Assembly: GCF_900115565.1 (NCBI RefSeq)
Contig: NZ_FOWW01000002.1
Location: 421,160-485,159 of the forward strand
DNA length: 64,000 nt
Direction: 5' to 3'
Source: Amycolatopsis arida
GTDB taxonomy: Bacteria; Actinomycetota; Actinomycetes; Mycobacteriales; Pseudonocardiaceae
Shown here: positions 1 to 9,710 of the stretch, in pieces
How positions within the stretch are numbered: the first letter of the stretch is position 1
Layout of the letters: every line of letters begins with the position of its first letter
Notes under the pieces: model-generated
Seen by the model: the letters and a program-made list of their open reading frames with translations, nothing else
What the model was told of the DNA's origin: nothing
Databases searched by the model: none
Program-made: the position numbers and the translations under genes

Positions 1-906
1 CTGCGACTGGCCGGCGAGCAGCGGCTGGCCGACGCGCTCAACCACCTCTACGTGCTGCTGCCCGTGCTCGACGGCGACAAGCACTACTGGGTCGGCGAGG
101 ACGAGGTCGACAAGTTGCTCCGCGCCGGCGGAGCGTGGCTGCCCGACCACCCCGAGCGCGAGCTCGTCACGAACACCTACCTCGCGCACCGCGGCCACCT
201 GGTCGACACCGCGCTGTCCCGGCTGGCCGAGGCCGGCGACCCCGACCCGGTGGCCGAGCCGGCCGTCGGTGAGGAGTCCGAGACACCGCTGCGGGTGCGG
301 CGCCAGGAGGCCGTGCTGGCCGCGCTGCGCGAGGCCGGCGCCCGCCGCGTGGTCGACCTCGGGTGCGGCGCCGGCGCGCTGCTCCGGTCGCTGCTGCGCG
401 ACCCGATGTTCACCGAGGTGGTCGGCGTCGACGTGGCGCCGCGCGCGCTGGAGCTGGCCGAGCGCCGGCTCGACGTCGACCGGCTGCCGGACTCCGTGCG
501 CGCCCGGCTGCGGCTGCGCCAGTCCGCGCTGACCTACGTCGACCCGGCGCTGGCCGGGTACGACGCGGCGGTGCTGATGGAGGTGATCGAGCACGTCGAC
601 GAGCCGCGGCTGCCGGCGCTGGAGCACGCGGTGTTCGGCGCCGTCCGGCCCGACACGGTGGTGGTGACCACGCCGAACGCCGAGTACAACGTCCGGTTCC
701 CCGGGCTGGCGGGGTTCCGGCACGAGGACCACCGCTTCGAGTGGGACCGCGCCCGGTTCGCCGAGTGGGCGCGCGGGGTGGCCGAGGCGCACGGGTACCG
801 CGTCGCGTTCCGCCCGGTCGGCCCGGTCGACCCCGAGGTGGGCCCGCCCACCCAGCTCGCCATCTTCTCGAGGGAGACAACCGCCGCGAGGGAGGTGACC
901 CCGTGA
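1..906 (+). CDS. hen1: Hen1 RNA 3'-terminal ribose 2'-O-methyltransferase (5' end outside window)
   Basis: C-terminal two thirds of bacterial Hen1, which 2'-O-methylates the 3'-terminal ribose of a cleaved RNA before Pnkp reseals it. The frame is open from base 1, so the start lies upstream. The opening residues (ALNHLYVLLPVLD, KHYWVGEDEVDKLL) match the ligase-activating N-terminal half of the family. The methyltransferase domain follows: SAM loop VVDLGCGAGAL near visible residue 117, metal-binding EVIEH near 194, and the HEDHRFEW motif near 241. The stop TGA overlaps the GTG start of pnkp (GTGA), so translation is probably coupled. Confidence 0.93.
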   Translation: MRLAGEQRLADALNHLYVLLPVLDGDKHYWVGEDEVDKLLRAGGAWLPDHPERELVTNTYLAHRGHLVDTALSRLAEAGDPDPVAEPAVGEESETPLRVRRQEAVLAALREAGARRVVDLGCGAGALLRSLLRDPMFTEVVGVDVAPRALELAERRLDVDRLPDSVRARLRLRQSALTYVDPALAGYDAAVLMEVIEHVDEPRLPALEHAVFGAVRPDTVVVTTPNAEYNVRFPGLAGFRHEDHRFEWDRARFAEWARGVAEAHGYRVAFRPVGPVDPEVGPPTQLAIFSRETTAAREVTP

Positions 907-3431
907 GGCTCGCGATCCCGGACATGTCGCTGGTGGCGCTGGTCGGCGCGTCCGGCTCGGGCAAGTCGACGTTCGCCCGCACCCACTTCGCGCCGACGCA
1001 GGTGCTGTCCAGCGACGTCTTCCGTGGCCTGGTCGCCGACGACGAGAACGACCAGTCCGCCACCGCGGACGCCTTCGACGCGCTGTTCCACGTCGCCGGC
1101 AAGCGCCTGGCCGCCGGCCGGCTGACGGTGATCGACGCGACCAACGTGCAGCGCGCGGCGCGGGCGGAGGTGGTGCGGCTGGCCAAGGAGCACGACGTGC
1201 TGCCCACCGCGATCGTGTTCGACCTGCCGGAGTCGGTGTGCGTGCGGCGCAACGCCGACCGGCCGGACCGCGACTTCGGCGCGCACGTCGTGCGCCGGCA
1301 GCGGGAGAGCCTGCGCCGGTCGCTGAAGTCGCTGCGGAAGGAGGGCTTCCGCAGGGTGCACGTGCTGCGCACCGAGCAGGAGGTGGCCGAGGCGGAGGTC
1401 GTGGTCGAGCCGCTGCGCAACGACCGCAGGGATCTCACCGGGCCCTTCGACGTCATCGGCGACGTGCACGGCTGCCGCGCCGAGCTCGAGCGGCTGCTCG
1501 GCGAGCTCGGCTACACGCTGCGCCGCGACGACCTCGGTCGCCCGGTCGGCGCGGTGCCGCCGGCGGGGCGCACCGCCGTGTTCGTCGGTGACCTGGTGGA
1601 CCGCGGGCCGGACACGCCCGGGGTGCTGCGGCTGGTGATGGGCATGGTCGCCGAGGGTGCCGCGCTCGTGGTGTGCGGCAACCACGAGCAGAAGCTGGTG
1701 CGCGCGCTGCGCGGCCACGACGTGCGCACCGAGCACGGGCTGGCCGAGTCGCTCGACCAGCTCGCCCGCGAGGACGCCGACTTCCGCGCCGAGGTCGAGC
1801 GGTTCTGCGACGACCTGCTCGCCCACTACGTGCTGGACGGGGGCCGGCTGGTGGTGGCGCACGCCGGGCTGCCGGAGCGCTACCACGGCAGGGCCTCGGC
1901 GCGAGTGCGGGCGTTCGCGCTGTACGGCGACACCACCGGGGAGACCGACGAGTACGGGCTGCCGGTGCGTTACCCGTGGGCGCGCGACTACCGCGGCGCC
2001 GCGACCGTCCTGTACGGACATACGCCGATGCCGGAGGCGGAGTGGGTGAACCGGACGCTGTGCCTGGACACCGGGTGCGTGTTCGGCGGGACGCTCACCG
2101 CGCTGCGCTACCCGGAGCGCGAGATCGTCTCGGTGCCGGCCGAGCGGGTCTGGTACGAGCCGGTGCGACCGCTGAGGCCAGCGAGGCCGCCGGAGCGCGA
2201 GCCGGGCGTGCTGGAGCTGTCCGACGTGACCGGCAAGCGGGTGCTGCACACCCGGCACCACGGGCGGATCAGCGTGTCGGCCGAGCAGTCCGCCGCCGCG
2301 CTGGAGGTGATGAGCCGGTTCGCGCTGGACCCGCGCTGGCTGCTGTACCTGCCGCCGACGATGGCGCCGGCGTCCACCAGCAAGCGCGACGGGTACCTGG
2401 AGCACCCGGAGGAGGCGCTGCGAGAGTACCGGTCCGCCGGGGTGCGCGAGGTGGTGTGCGAGGAGAAGCACATGGGCTCGCGCGCGGTGCTGCTGGTGTG
2501 CCGGGACGACGGCGTGGCGCCGGCGCGGTTCGGGGTCGAGGGGCCGGGTGCGGTGCACACCCGCACCGGGCGGGCGTTCCTCGACCCGGCGCGCACCGCG
2601 GAGCTGCTCGGTCGGGTGCGATCGGCGGTGGAGGCCGCGGGCCTGTGGGCGGAGCTGGACACCGGCTGGCTGCTGCTGGACGCCGAGCTGATGCCGTGGA
2701 GCCTGAAGGCCGAGGCGTTGATCACCGACCAGTACGCGCCGGCCGGGGCGGCCGGTGAGGCCGTGCTGCCGGCCGCCGTGACGGCGCTGGAGGGCGCGGC
2801 CGCGCGCGGGGTCGACGTGGCCGCGCTGCTCGGCCGGACCCGCACCAGGGCCGCGGCGGTGGCCGACTACCGAGCGGTGTACCGGCGGTACCGGTGGCCG
2901 GTGACCGGGCTGCGCGGGATGCGGCTGGCACCGTTCCAGGTGCTCGCCGCGGAGGGCGCGACGTTCGAGACACGGCCGCACGCATGGCACCTCTCCGTGG
3001 CGGAGCGCCTGGTGGCGGCCGATCCCGCGCTGTTCACGCCGACCGCGACGCGCACCGTCGACACCGGCGACGACGAGCAGGTCGCGGCGGCGGTGCGGTG
3101 GTGGGAGGAGCACACCGCGGCCGGCGGCGAGGGCATGGTGGTGAAGCCGGCGGCCAACCTCACCCGCGACGGGCGGGGCCTGGTGCAGCCGGGGGTGAAG
3201 GTGCGGGGCCGGGAGTACCTGCGGCTGGTCTACGGGCCGGAGTACCCGCTGCACCTGGAGCGGCTGCGGGAGCGGGACCTGGGCCGCAAGCGGTCGCTGG
3301 CGCTGCGCGAGTACGCGCTGGGCCTGGAGGCGCTGGAGCGGGCCGCTCGCGGGGAGCCGCTGTGGCGGGTGCACGAGTGCGTGTTCGCCGTGCTGGCCCT
3401 GGAGTCCGACCCCGTCGACCCGCGGTTGTAG
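903..3431 (+). CDS. pnkp: Polynucleotide kinase-phosphatase-ligase, RNA repair
   Basis: 842 residues, close to the roughly 870 of the Clostridium thermocellum enzyme. Three modules are visible: a 5'-OH kinase with P-loop GASGSGKST (residues 15-23); a calcineurin-type 2',3'-phosphatase with GDVHG (about 186), GDLVDRG (about 229) and GNHE (about 259); and an adenylyltransferase/ligase with nucleotidyl lysine in EEKHMGSR (Lys522). With Hen1 it heals and seals RNAs, chiefly tRNAs, cut by ribotoxins. The GTG start at 903 is chosen because it overlaps the hen1 stop and sits just before the kinase fold; the open frame upstream of it is a shadow of hen1. Confidence 0.95.
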   Translation: MRLAIPDMSLVALVGASGSGKSTFARTHFAPTQVLSSDVFRGLVADDENDQSATADAFDALFHVAGKRLAAGRLTVIDATNVQRAARAEVVRLAKEHDVLPTAIVFDLPESVCVRRNADRPDRDFGAHVVRRQRESLRRSLKSLRKEGFRRVHVLRTEQEVAEAEVVVEPLRNDRRDLTGPFDVIGDVHGCRAELERLLGELGYTLRRDDLGRPVGAVPPAGRTAVFVGDLVDRGPDTPGVLRLVMGMVAEGAALVVCGNHEQKLVRALRGHDVRTEHGLAESLDQLAREDADFRAEVERFCDDLLAHYVLDGGRLVVAHAGLPERYHGRASARVRAFALYGDTTGETDEYGLPVRYPWARDYRGAATVLYGHTPMPEAEWVNRTLCLDTGCVFGGTLTALRYPEREIVSVPAERVWYEPVRPLRPARPPEREPGVLELSDVTGKRVLHTRHHGRISVSAEQSAAALEVMSRFALDPRWLLYLPPTMAPASTSKRDGYLEHPEEALREYRSAGVREVVCEEKHMGSRAVLLVCRDDGVAPARFGVEGPGAVHTRTGRAFLDPARTAELLGRVRSAVEAAGLWAELDTGWLLLDAELMPWSLKAEALITDQYAPAGAAGEAVLPAAVTALEGAAARGVDVAALLGRTRTRAAAVADYRAVYRRYRWPVTGLRGMRLAPFQVLAAEGATFETRPHAWHLSVAERLVAADPALFTPTATRTVDTGDDEQVAAAVRWWEEHTAAGGEGMVVKPAANLTRDGRGLVQPGVKVRGREYLRLVYGPEYPLHLERLRERDLGRKRSLALREYALGLEALERAARGEPLWRVHECVFAVLALESDPVDPRL

Positions 3432-3487
3432 CGCCCCCGGCGACCGCGCGCGACCGGGCAGTCGTGCCCGCCGGTCGCCGGCTCGTC

Positions 3488-3574
3488 CTGGTGCTCGTGT
3501 TGCTCTGGTGCTCGTGTTGCTCTGGTGCTCGTGTTGCTCTGGTGCTCCGGGTCGCGCTGGTGCTACGTGTCGCG
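3488..3574. repeat. 17-18 bp tandem repeat between convergent genes
   Basis: Three exact 17-bp copies of CTGGTGCTCGTGTTGCT (3488-3538) followed by two diverged 18-bp copies beginning CTGGTGCT (3539-3574). The array fills the gap between pnkp and the convergent gene at 3563 and runs into its last codons. No T-tract terminator is seen. Confidence 0.8.
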
Positions 3575-3949
3575 CTGGTGTCGCTCGGGGACGCGCTCGG
3601 CGGCACCCGTGGCCTGGCCGGAGCCCTCGGCGTCGCCGGCGTTCTCCTCGTCCCGCGCCTCCACGGGCTCCTGCCGGGCACCGGTGTCCGTGGACGTGCC
3701 CTCGTCCCGCTCGTCCTGCTTCTCCGGCTCGTCGAAGCTGGCCGGGAGCCGCTTGAGGTGCTTGGTCATCGAGCGGACCAGCAGCGCCACCGCGATCAGG
3801 AACAGGATGAGGATCAGCAGTCCGAGCGGCGAGGACTTGCCGAAGTCCGCACCCTGGCCACCGCCGTCCCCGCCGCCGGGCTGCTGCGCCAGCACGGCGG
3901 CACCGGTCGTCACCGGCACCGCGGCGATGGCCGGTACGGCGAAGCTCAT
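3563..3949 (-). CDS. Small single-pass membrane protein downstream of mca (Rv1083-like position)
   Basis: 128 residues. A hydrophobic N-terminus, a short Gly-rich linker, one clear membrane segment (LGLLILILFLIAVALLV, about residues 42-58) and a charged, probably disordered cytoplasmic tail rich in Glu, Asp and Arg. ATG at 3949 is preferred because GAAGGTG lies 6-7 nt upstream. It follows mca on the same strand, 160 bp downstream; M. tuberculosis has a small membrane protein (Rv1083) at the same place. Function unknown. Confidence 0.72.
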   Translation of the reverse strand: MSFAVPAIAAVPVTTGAAVLAQQPGGGDGGGQGADFGKSSPLGLLILILFLIAVALLVRSMTKHLKRLPASFDEPEKQDERDEGTSTDTGARQEPVEARDEENAGDAEGSGQATGAAERVPERHQRDT

Positions 3950-4108
3950 GTGGTCACCTTCTTCACGTGTTCGGCGCCCGCCGCGGCAGGCGCCCGGGAC
4001 CGAGACCCGACGCCGGCGCCCGGCCGCACCCGAACCACCGGCGAGCTCCCCACCATGATGCTCGGTGCGACCAGGGCCCACCACAGCGGGGGCGCGCTCG
4101 CCCGCGCG

Positions 4109-5002
4109 CTAACCCTCCTCCCGGATCCCGGCGAACAGGTCGTCCTCCGGCAGGGTGGTGTCCACCAGCGAGCGCACCAGCTCGTACTCCTCGGTCGGCC
4201 ACAGCTTGCGCTGGACGTCCAGCGGCACGGCGAACCACCTGCTGTTCGGGTCGATCTGGGTGGCGTGCGCGCGCAGCGCGTCGTCGCGGACCTCGAAGTG
4301 GTCGGCGCACTCGACACGGGTGGTGACCCGCTCCATCACGTCCGCCTTGTCCTCGCCCCACTTCTCCAGCCACTCCGCGTACGGCGACTCCATGCCGGCG
4401 TCCACCAACGCCTCGTGGAACGCCTGCATCTTCGCCCGGGAGAACCCGTGCGAGTAGTACAGCTTCAGCGGCTGCCACGGCTCGCCCGCCTCCGGGTACG
4501 CCACCGGGTCGGCCGCGGCGTCGAACGCGGCGACCGAGACCTCGTGGCAACGGATGTGGTCCGGGTGCGGGTAGCCGCCGTTCTCGTCGTAGGTCACCAC
4601 GACGTGCGGGCGGAACTCCCGCATCGCCTGAACCAGCGGCGCGGTGGCCTCCGCCAGCGGCAGGAGCGCGAAGCAGCCCTCCGGCAGCGGTGGCGGCGGG
4701 TCGCCCTCGGGCAACCCGGAGTCGACGAACCCCAGCCACCGGTGCCGCACGCCGAGGATCTTGGCGGCGCGCGCCATCTCCTCGCGCCGGATCTCGGTCA
4801 TGTTCGCGCGCACCTCGGGCCGGTCCATCGCCGGGTTCAGCACGCTGCCCGCCTCGCCGCCGGTGCACGTGACCACCATGACGTCGTAGCCCTCCGCGAC
4901 GTACTTCGCCATCGTGGCGGCACCCTTGCTGGACTCGTCGTCAGGGTGCGCGTGCACCGCCATCAGCCGCAGCCGCGTGTCCGGCCGCTCAGCCTCCGCC
5001 AT
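4109..5002 (-). CDS. mca: Mycothiol S-conjugate amidase
   Basis: 297-residue LmbE/PIG-L zinc amidase that cleaves mycothiol conjugates so the mercapturic acid can be exported, a cytosolic detoxification step of actinobacteria. Zinc ligands are visible in VHAHPDDES (His19, Asp22) and HPDH (146-149). The sequence [18 protein letters not shown] is typical of Mca rather than MshB. ATG 5002 puts the protein start a few residues before the conserved [10 protein letters not shown]; an upstream in-frame ATG at 5080 would add an atypical 26-residue leader. Divergent from the DUF4307 gene, as in M. tuberculosis. Confidence 0.93.
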   Translation of the reverse strand: MAEAERPDTRLRLMAVHAHPDDESSKGAATMAKYVAEGYDVMVVTCTGGEAGSVLNPAMDRPEVRANMTEIRREEMARAAKILGVRHRWLGFVDSGLPEGDPPPPLPEGCFALLPLAEATAPLVQAMREFRPHVVVTYDENGGYPHPDHIRCHEVSVAAFDAAADPVAYPEAGEPWQPLKLYYSHGFSRAKMQAFHEALVDAGMESPYAEWLEKWGEDKADVMERVTTRVECADHFEVRDDALRAHATQIDPNSRWFAVPLDVQRKLWPTEEYELVRSLVDTTLPEDDLFAGIREEG

Positions 5003-5140
5003 CACCGCCAGTGGTCCCTTCCGTCCGTACCCGGACCCGCACGCCCCCAGCCGGGCACCGAGGCGGATACTCGACATCATCGAGGTCGTTCACACCCATT
5101 GTCCCCACGAGTACGACAAGACGGATCGGAGGCCCGGATT

Positions 5141-5599
5141 TTGCCCACCGGACGTCCGGCTCCCACCCAGGGCACGGCCCCGGCGGCCCCGCCCGAGGGC
5201 CGCTACGGCTCAACCCGGCGGCCCGGCCGGCGCACCGCCCGAGGGTGGCGTGTCTGGGTGCTGGCGCTGGTCGCGCTCGCCGTCGGCTCCACCGTGGCGT
5301 ACGTGGGCTACCGCAACCTCGGGTCGGCGCCGATCGAGGCGCAGCGGGTCGCGTTCGCGGAGCGGCCGGGCAACGCCATGGAGATCACCCTTCAGGTGAC
5401 CCGTGACGACCCCAGCCGGCCCGGCGTGTGCATCGTGCGGGTGCGTGACCTCAGCGGCGCCGAGAGCGGCCGCCGGGAGGTGCTCGTCCCACCTGGTGAG
5501 ACGACGATCACCACGGTGATCGCCAGCATCGCGCGGCCGGTCACCGCGGACGTGTTCGGTTGCTCGTACGACGTTCCGGAGTATCTGTCAAGCCCCTAG
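5141..5599 (+). CDS. DUF4307 membrane protein (Rv1081c-like)
   Basis: 152 residues. Pro/Arg-rich cytoplasmic N-terminus, one membrane helix ([19 protein letters not shown], about residues 37-55), then an extracytoplasmic beta-rich domain ending in [13 protein letters not shown]. The start is a TTG supported by GGAGG 9 nt upstream; no ATG or GTG fits better. It sits divergently to mca and upstream of greA exactly as Rv1081c does. The family is conserved in actinobacteria; its function is not established. Confidence 0.82.
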   Translation: MPTGRPAPTQGTAPAAPPEGRYGSTRRPGRRTARGWRVWVLALVALAVGSTVAYVGYRNLGSAPIEAQRVAFAERPGNAMEITLQVTRDDPSRPGVCIVRVRDLSGAESGRREVLVPPGETTITTVIASIARPVTADVFGCSYDVPEYLSSP

Positions 5600-5641
5600 C
5601 GGCCAACGGGGTGAACGGTGCGTCCAGCGCCGGGAAAAGGA

Positions 5642-5716
5642 TTGCGTGGCCGTCGGGGACCGGGCATATCGTGTTATCCTGGTCTATCGGCACGGCCCCA
5701 GGCGGGCCGTGTTTTT
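5642..5716 (+). promoter_or_regulatory. greA leader with a promoter-proximal terminator-like hairpin
   Basis: A possible -35 TTGCGT (5642-5647) and -10 CATATC (5665-5670) with a 17-bp spacer precede a perfect 8-bp stem CACGGCCC/GGGCCGTG (5691-5698, 5704-5711) followed immediately by TTTTT (5712-5716). A second GC-rich hairpin (CTGCCGCGC/GCGCGGCAG) follows before the greA ribosome site. This arrangement would stop most transcripts before greA unless read through. The hairpin is seen directly; the promoter and regulatory role are inferred. Confidence 0.5.
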
Positions 5717-5805
5717 CCATATGTCTGCCGCGCTGGCGAGCCATGCCCGCGCGGCAGCCGGCTTGTATACCCAAGACCGGCAGGCCCGAGGAGGAGATGG
5801 TGACC

Positions 5806-6294
5806 GTGAGCGACACCAAGGTGACCTGGTTGACCCAGGATGCCTACGACAGGCTCAAGCACGAGCTCGACGAGTTGATCGAGAATCGTCCGGTCATCGC
5901 CGCGAAGATCAACGCCAGCCGGGAAGAGGGCGACCTCAAGGAGAACGGGGGCTACCACGCCGCCCGGGAGGAGCAGGGCCAGCAGGAGGCGCGGATCCGA
6001 CACCTCCAGGAGCTGCTGCGCACCGCCAAGGTCGGCGAGCCGCCCGCGAACGACGGCACGGCCGCGCCGGGCATGGTGCTCACCGTGCGCTACGACGGGG
6101 ACGACGAGGAGGAGCAGTTCCTGCTCGCCACCCGCGAGGAGGGCGGCACGGGCCCCATGGAGGTCTACTCGCCCGACTCGCCGCTGGGCCGCGCGCTGCT
6201 CGGCGCCAAGGAAGGCGAGTCCAGGGAGTACGAGCTGCCCAACGGCGGCACGCAGAAGGTCACCCTCATCAAGGCGGTGCCCTACGGCGGCTGA
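5806..6294 (+). CDS. greA: Transcription elongation factor GreA
   Basis: 162 residues. Binds RNA polymerase in the secondary channel and stimulates cleavage of backtracked RNA. The N-terminal coiled coil carries the acidic tip motif [19 protein letters not shown] and the C-terminal FKBP-like domain has [15 protein letters not shown]. Start chosen at GTG 5806 (SDTKVTWLT), which matches the usual actinobacterial N-terminus and lies 9 nt after GAGGAGGAG; ATG 5797 is in frame but sits directly on that ribosome site. A terminator-like hairpin in the leader may govern it. Confidence 0.95.
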   Translation: MSDTKVTWLTQDAYDRLKHELDELIENRPVIAAKINASREEGDLKENGGYHAAREEQGQQEARIRHLQELLRTAKVGEPPANDGTAAPGMVLTVRYDGDDEEEQFLLATREEGGTGPMEVYSPDSPLGRALLGAKEGESREYELPNGGTQKVTLIKAVPYGG

Positions 6295-6307
6295 CGGACG
6301 TCCGACG

Positions 6308-6352
6308 GCCGTGCCAGGCCCGGTCGCGGGCGGCGATCGGGCCCGGCACGGC
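6308..6352 (+). terminator. greA terminator-like hairpin
   Basis: 15-bp stem with one mismatch (6308-6322 with 6338-6352) and a 15-nt loop, 14 nt after the greA stop. There is no U-tract, which is common for actinobacterial terminators. Confidence 0.65.
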
Positions 6353-6384
6353 GTGAACGGCAGACTCATCCCGGGGGAGACACC

Positions 6385-7194
6385 GTGACTGACACCCCAT
6401 ACCCGATCTGCGTCACCTGTGGCACGCAGTACGCCGCGCCACGGTCGGACTGCCCGATCTGTGAGGACGAGCGGCAGTACGTCCCGGAGCACGGCCAGCA
6501 GTGGACCGACCTGGCCACCCTGCGCGCCGGCGAGCACACCGCGCGGATCGAGGAGCAGGGCGAGGGCCTGATCGGCGTCGGCTGCGACCCGCGGTTCGCC
6601 ATCGGCCAGCGCGCGCTGCTGGTGCGCGCCGCCTCCGGCAACGTGCTGTGGGACTGCGTCGCCTACCTCGACGACGAGACCGTCACCAGGGTGACCGAGT
6701 TGGGCGGCATCTCCGCCATCGCGATCAGTCACCCGCACTACTACACCACCATGGTCGAGTGGAGCCGCGCGTTCGACGCGCCGATCCTGCTGCACGAGAA
6801 GGACCGGCGGTGGGTGGGTCGGCCGGACCCCGCGGTGCGGTTCTGGAGCGGGTCGAGCCACCGGCTCGCCGACGACCTGACGCTGCTCAACCTCGGCGTG
6901 CACTTCGCCGGCGGCACCGTGCTGCACTGGCCGGACGGCGAGCGTGGCGCGGGCGCGCTGCTCAGCGGCGACATCGTGCAGGTCATCCCCGACCGCGCGC
7001 ACGTGGGGTTCATGTACAGCTACCCGAACCTGATCCCAGAGCGCCCGACCGTCGTGCGGGCCGCGGCGGAGATGCTGCGGCCGTACGAGTTCTCGGCGAT
7101 CTACGGCGCGTGGTGGGACGCCGTGGTTCCCCGCGACGCCCACGAGGTGGTGCAGCGCTCGGCGAAGCGCTACCTGGACTTCGTCACCGGCTGA
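6385..7194 (+). CDS. MBL-fold metallo-hydrolase with N-terminal zinc-ribbon-like motif
   Basis: 269 residues. The first 30 residues carry two Cys pairs (CVTCG and CPIC) resembling a zinc ribbon. The metallo-beta-lactamase fold follows, with metal-binding SHPHYYT near residue 115 in place of the classical HxHxDH, and LLSGDIVQV near 195. Start GTG 6385 follows GGGGGAG by 5 nt. The substrate cannot be read from sequence; family members are often hydrolases of small metabolites. It ends facing a 21-bp repeat array. Confidence 0.75.
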   Translation: MTDTPYPICVTCGTQYAAPRSDCPICEDERQYVPEHGQQWTDLATLRAGEHTARIEEQGEGLIGVGCDPRFAIGQRALLVRAASGNVLWDCVAYLDDETVTRVTELGGISAIAISHPHYYTTMVEWSRAFDAPILLHEKDRRWVGRPDPAVRFWSGSSHRLADDLTLLNLGVHFAGGTVLHWPDGERGAGALLSGDIVQVIPDRAHVGFMYSYPNLIPERPTVVRAAAEMLRPYEFSAIYGAWWDAVVPRDAHEVVQRSAKRYLDFVTG

Positions 7195-7229
7195 CCAGCC
7201 CCACCTCACCGGCCCACCCGCGTACCGCA

Positions 7230-7313
7230 ACCGCGAACACGCGGACACGAGCAGCAAACACACGGACGCGAACCGCAAACACGGCGACGGGAACCGCGAA
7301 CACGCCGGGCAGC
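7230..7313. repeat. 21-bp tandem repeat, four units, between convergent genes
   Basis: Four consecutive 21-bp units starting at 7230, 7251, 7272 and 7293. Unit 1 begins ACCGCGAACACGCGGACACG; the others keep the (A/G)C(C/A)GC(G/A)AACAC core with substitutions. It lies between convergent genes, and the GCGGACACG core recurs in the 27.4-kb array. Confidence 0.75.
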
Positions 7314-7318
7314 GCTGG

Positions 7319-7726
7319 TCAGGTGTCGAGGTCCACGCGGATGGTGAGAGGGTCGGTGCCGAGCAGGCGGACCAGCGCGCTGTTGAGGGTGGGCAATGTC
7401 CGCAGCCGGGCGCGGGCGTCGTCGTCGGGCAGGGGCGTGGCGGTCCCCGTGTACCAGTGGCCGCGCAGCTGCAACCGCACGGTCGGGTCGGCCACGATGT
7501 TGCGGACGTACTGGGACCGCGTGCCGTGCTCGGCGACGAACCAGAACGTGTCACCGTCGCGTCGCCCGCCCAACGGCGTCCGGCGCGGCAACCCGCTGCG
7601 GCGGCCGGTCGTCTCCAGCAGCGCCTGGCCCGGCAGGTGCCCCACGACGGGGCGCGCCACCGGATTCACCAGGTTCCGTTGGAACCAGCTGACCACGCGC
7701 TGCTTGCGCGGCATGTCCTGACTCAT
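7319..7726 (-). CDS. Nitroreductase/deazaflavin (F420)-dependent oxidoreductase family protein
   Basis: 135 residues, the normal size for the DDN-like split beta-barrel family that uses F420 or related cofactors. Typical elements are LLETTGRRSGLPRRTPL (cofactor-binding TxGRxSG), GDTFWFVAEHG and the ADPTVRLQLRGHWYTG stretch. ATG 7726 follows GGGAGG by 5 nt; an in-frame upstream codon at 7756 would add an unlikely Gly-rich leader. The substrate is unknown. Confidence 0.85.
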   Translation of the reverse strand: MSQDMPRKQRVVSWFQRNLVNPVARPVVGHLPGQALLETTGRRSGLPRRTPLGGRRDGDTFWFVAEHGTRSQYVRNIVADPTVRLQLRGHWYTGTATPLPDDDARARLRTLPTLNSALVRLLGTDPLTIRVDLDT

Positions 7727-7789
7727 CGTGCCTCCCGCTCCTCGTCCACACCCCATTGTCCCGACCGGAACCGGCAGCGCGGGACCGGG

Positions 7790-7857
7790 TGGTGTCAGGA
7801 CCGAACGGTGCCAGGATCGGGCGGTGTCAGGATCGGGCGGTGTCAGTCAGGATCGCG
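7790..7857. repeat. 16-bp tandem repeat
   Basis: Units TGGTGTCAGGACCGAA (7790), CGGTGCCAGGATCGGG (7806), CGGTGTCAGGATCGGG (7822) and a longer variant from 7838. It overlaps the last codons of the Lrp-type gene on the minus strand. Confidence 0.7.
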
Positions 7858-8335
7858 CGACGCGCTCCAGCAGCGGCCGGACCCGGGGCGGCACCGGGGT
7901 GGACAGCGCGATCGACGTGGACGTCCGCCGCACCCCGGGAACCCCGACGACCTCGTCGATCACGCGCTGCAGGTCGTCGTTGGACCGCGCCACCAGCCGC
8001 ACGAACAGGTCACCCTGGCCGGTGGTGGCGTGCACCTCGCACACCTCGTCGATGGCGGCCAGCGCCCTCGCCACCTCGGCCCGCCGGCCCTGGGCGATCT
8101 CCAGCACGGCGAACGCGGTTAGCCCGTACCCCATCGCCGCGAGGTCCAACTCCGGCGGGAAGCCGGTGAGGATGCCCCTGGCGGCCAGCCGATCCAGCCG
8201 GGCCTGCACCGTGCCGCGGGCGACACCGAGCCGCCGCGCGCACTCGAGCACGCCCAGCCGGGGGGCGTCGGTGAGCAACAGCAGCAGCCTCGCGTCCAGC
8301 GCGTCCAGCGCGTCCTCCGGCACCCGTGACGTCAC
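7847..8335 (-). CDS. Lrp/AsnC family transcriptional regulator
   Basis: 162 residues: an N-terminal winged helix-turn-helix (LGVLECARRLGVARGTVQARLDRL, about residues 28-51) and a C-terminal RAM/ligand-binding domain (GYGLTAFAVLEIAQ, HATTGQGDLFVRL). GTG 8335 is 8 nt after AGGAGG; GTG 8344 is in frame but abuts that site. It is divergent from hppD across about 160 bp, so control of tyrosine/phenylalanine catabolism is a reasonable inference but not proved. Confidence 0.9.
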   Translation of the reverse strand: MTSRVPEDALDALDARLLLLLTDAPRLGVLECARRLGVARGTVQARLDRLAARGILTGFPPELDLAAMGYGLTAFAVLEIAQGRRAEVARALAAIDEVCEVHATTGQGDLFVRLVARSNDDLQRVIDEVVGVPGVRRTSTSIALSTPVPPRVRPLLERVARS

Positions 8336-8486
8336 CCGTCCCACCTCCTGCGCACCCTGTCCAGTCTGCCTGGCGAAAACCCATCCCCGCTAGACACATT
8401 GCGCAGTGATTGTCGAGCCGGTTGCTCATCTTGCCCCGGGAAGCGCATTCTGTGCTCACCGCCGAGCACCGCCGCCATACCCGTAG

Positions 8487-9698
<1,212 letters not shown>

Positions 9699-9710
9699 CC
9701 AGGCGTTGGG

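Noticed and set aside
363-902. N-terminal extension of pnkp by 180 codons
   Set aside because: The extension overlaps hen1 in another frame and is Arg/Ala-rich; the family starts just before the kinase P-loop and GTG 903 overlaps the hen1 stop.
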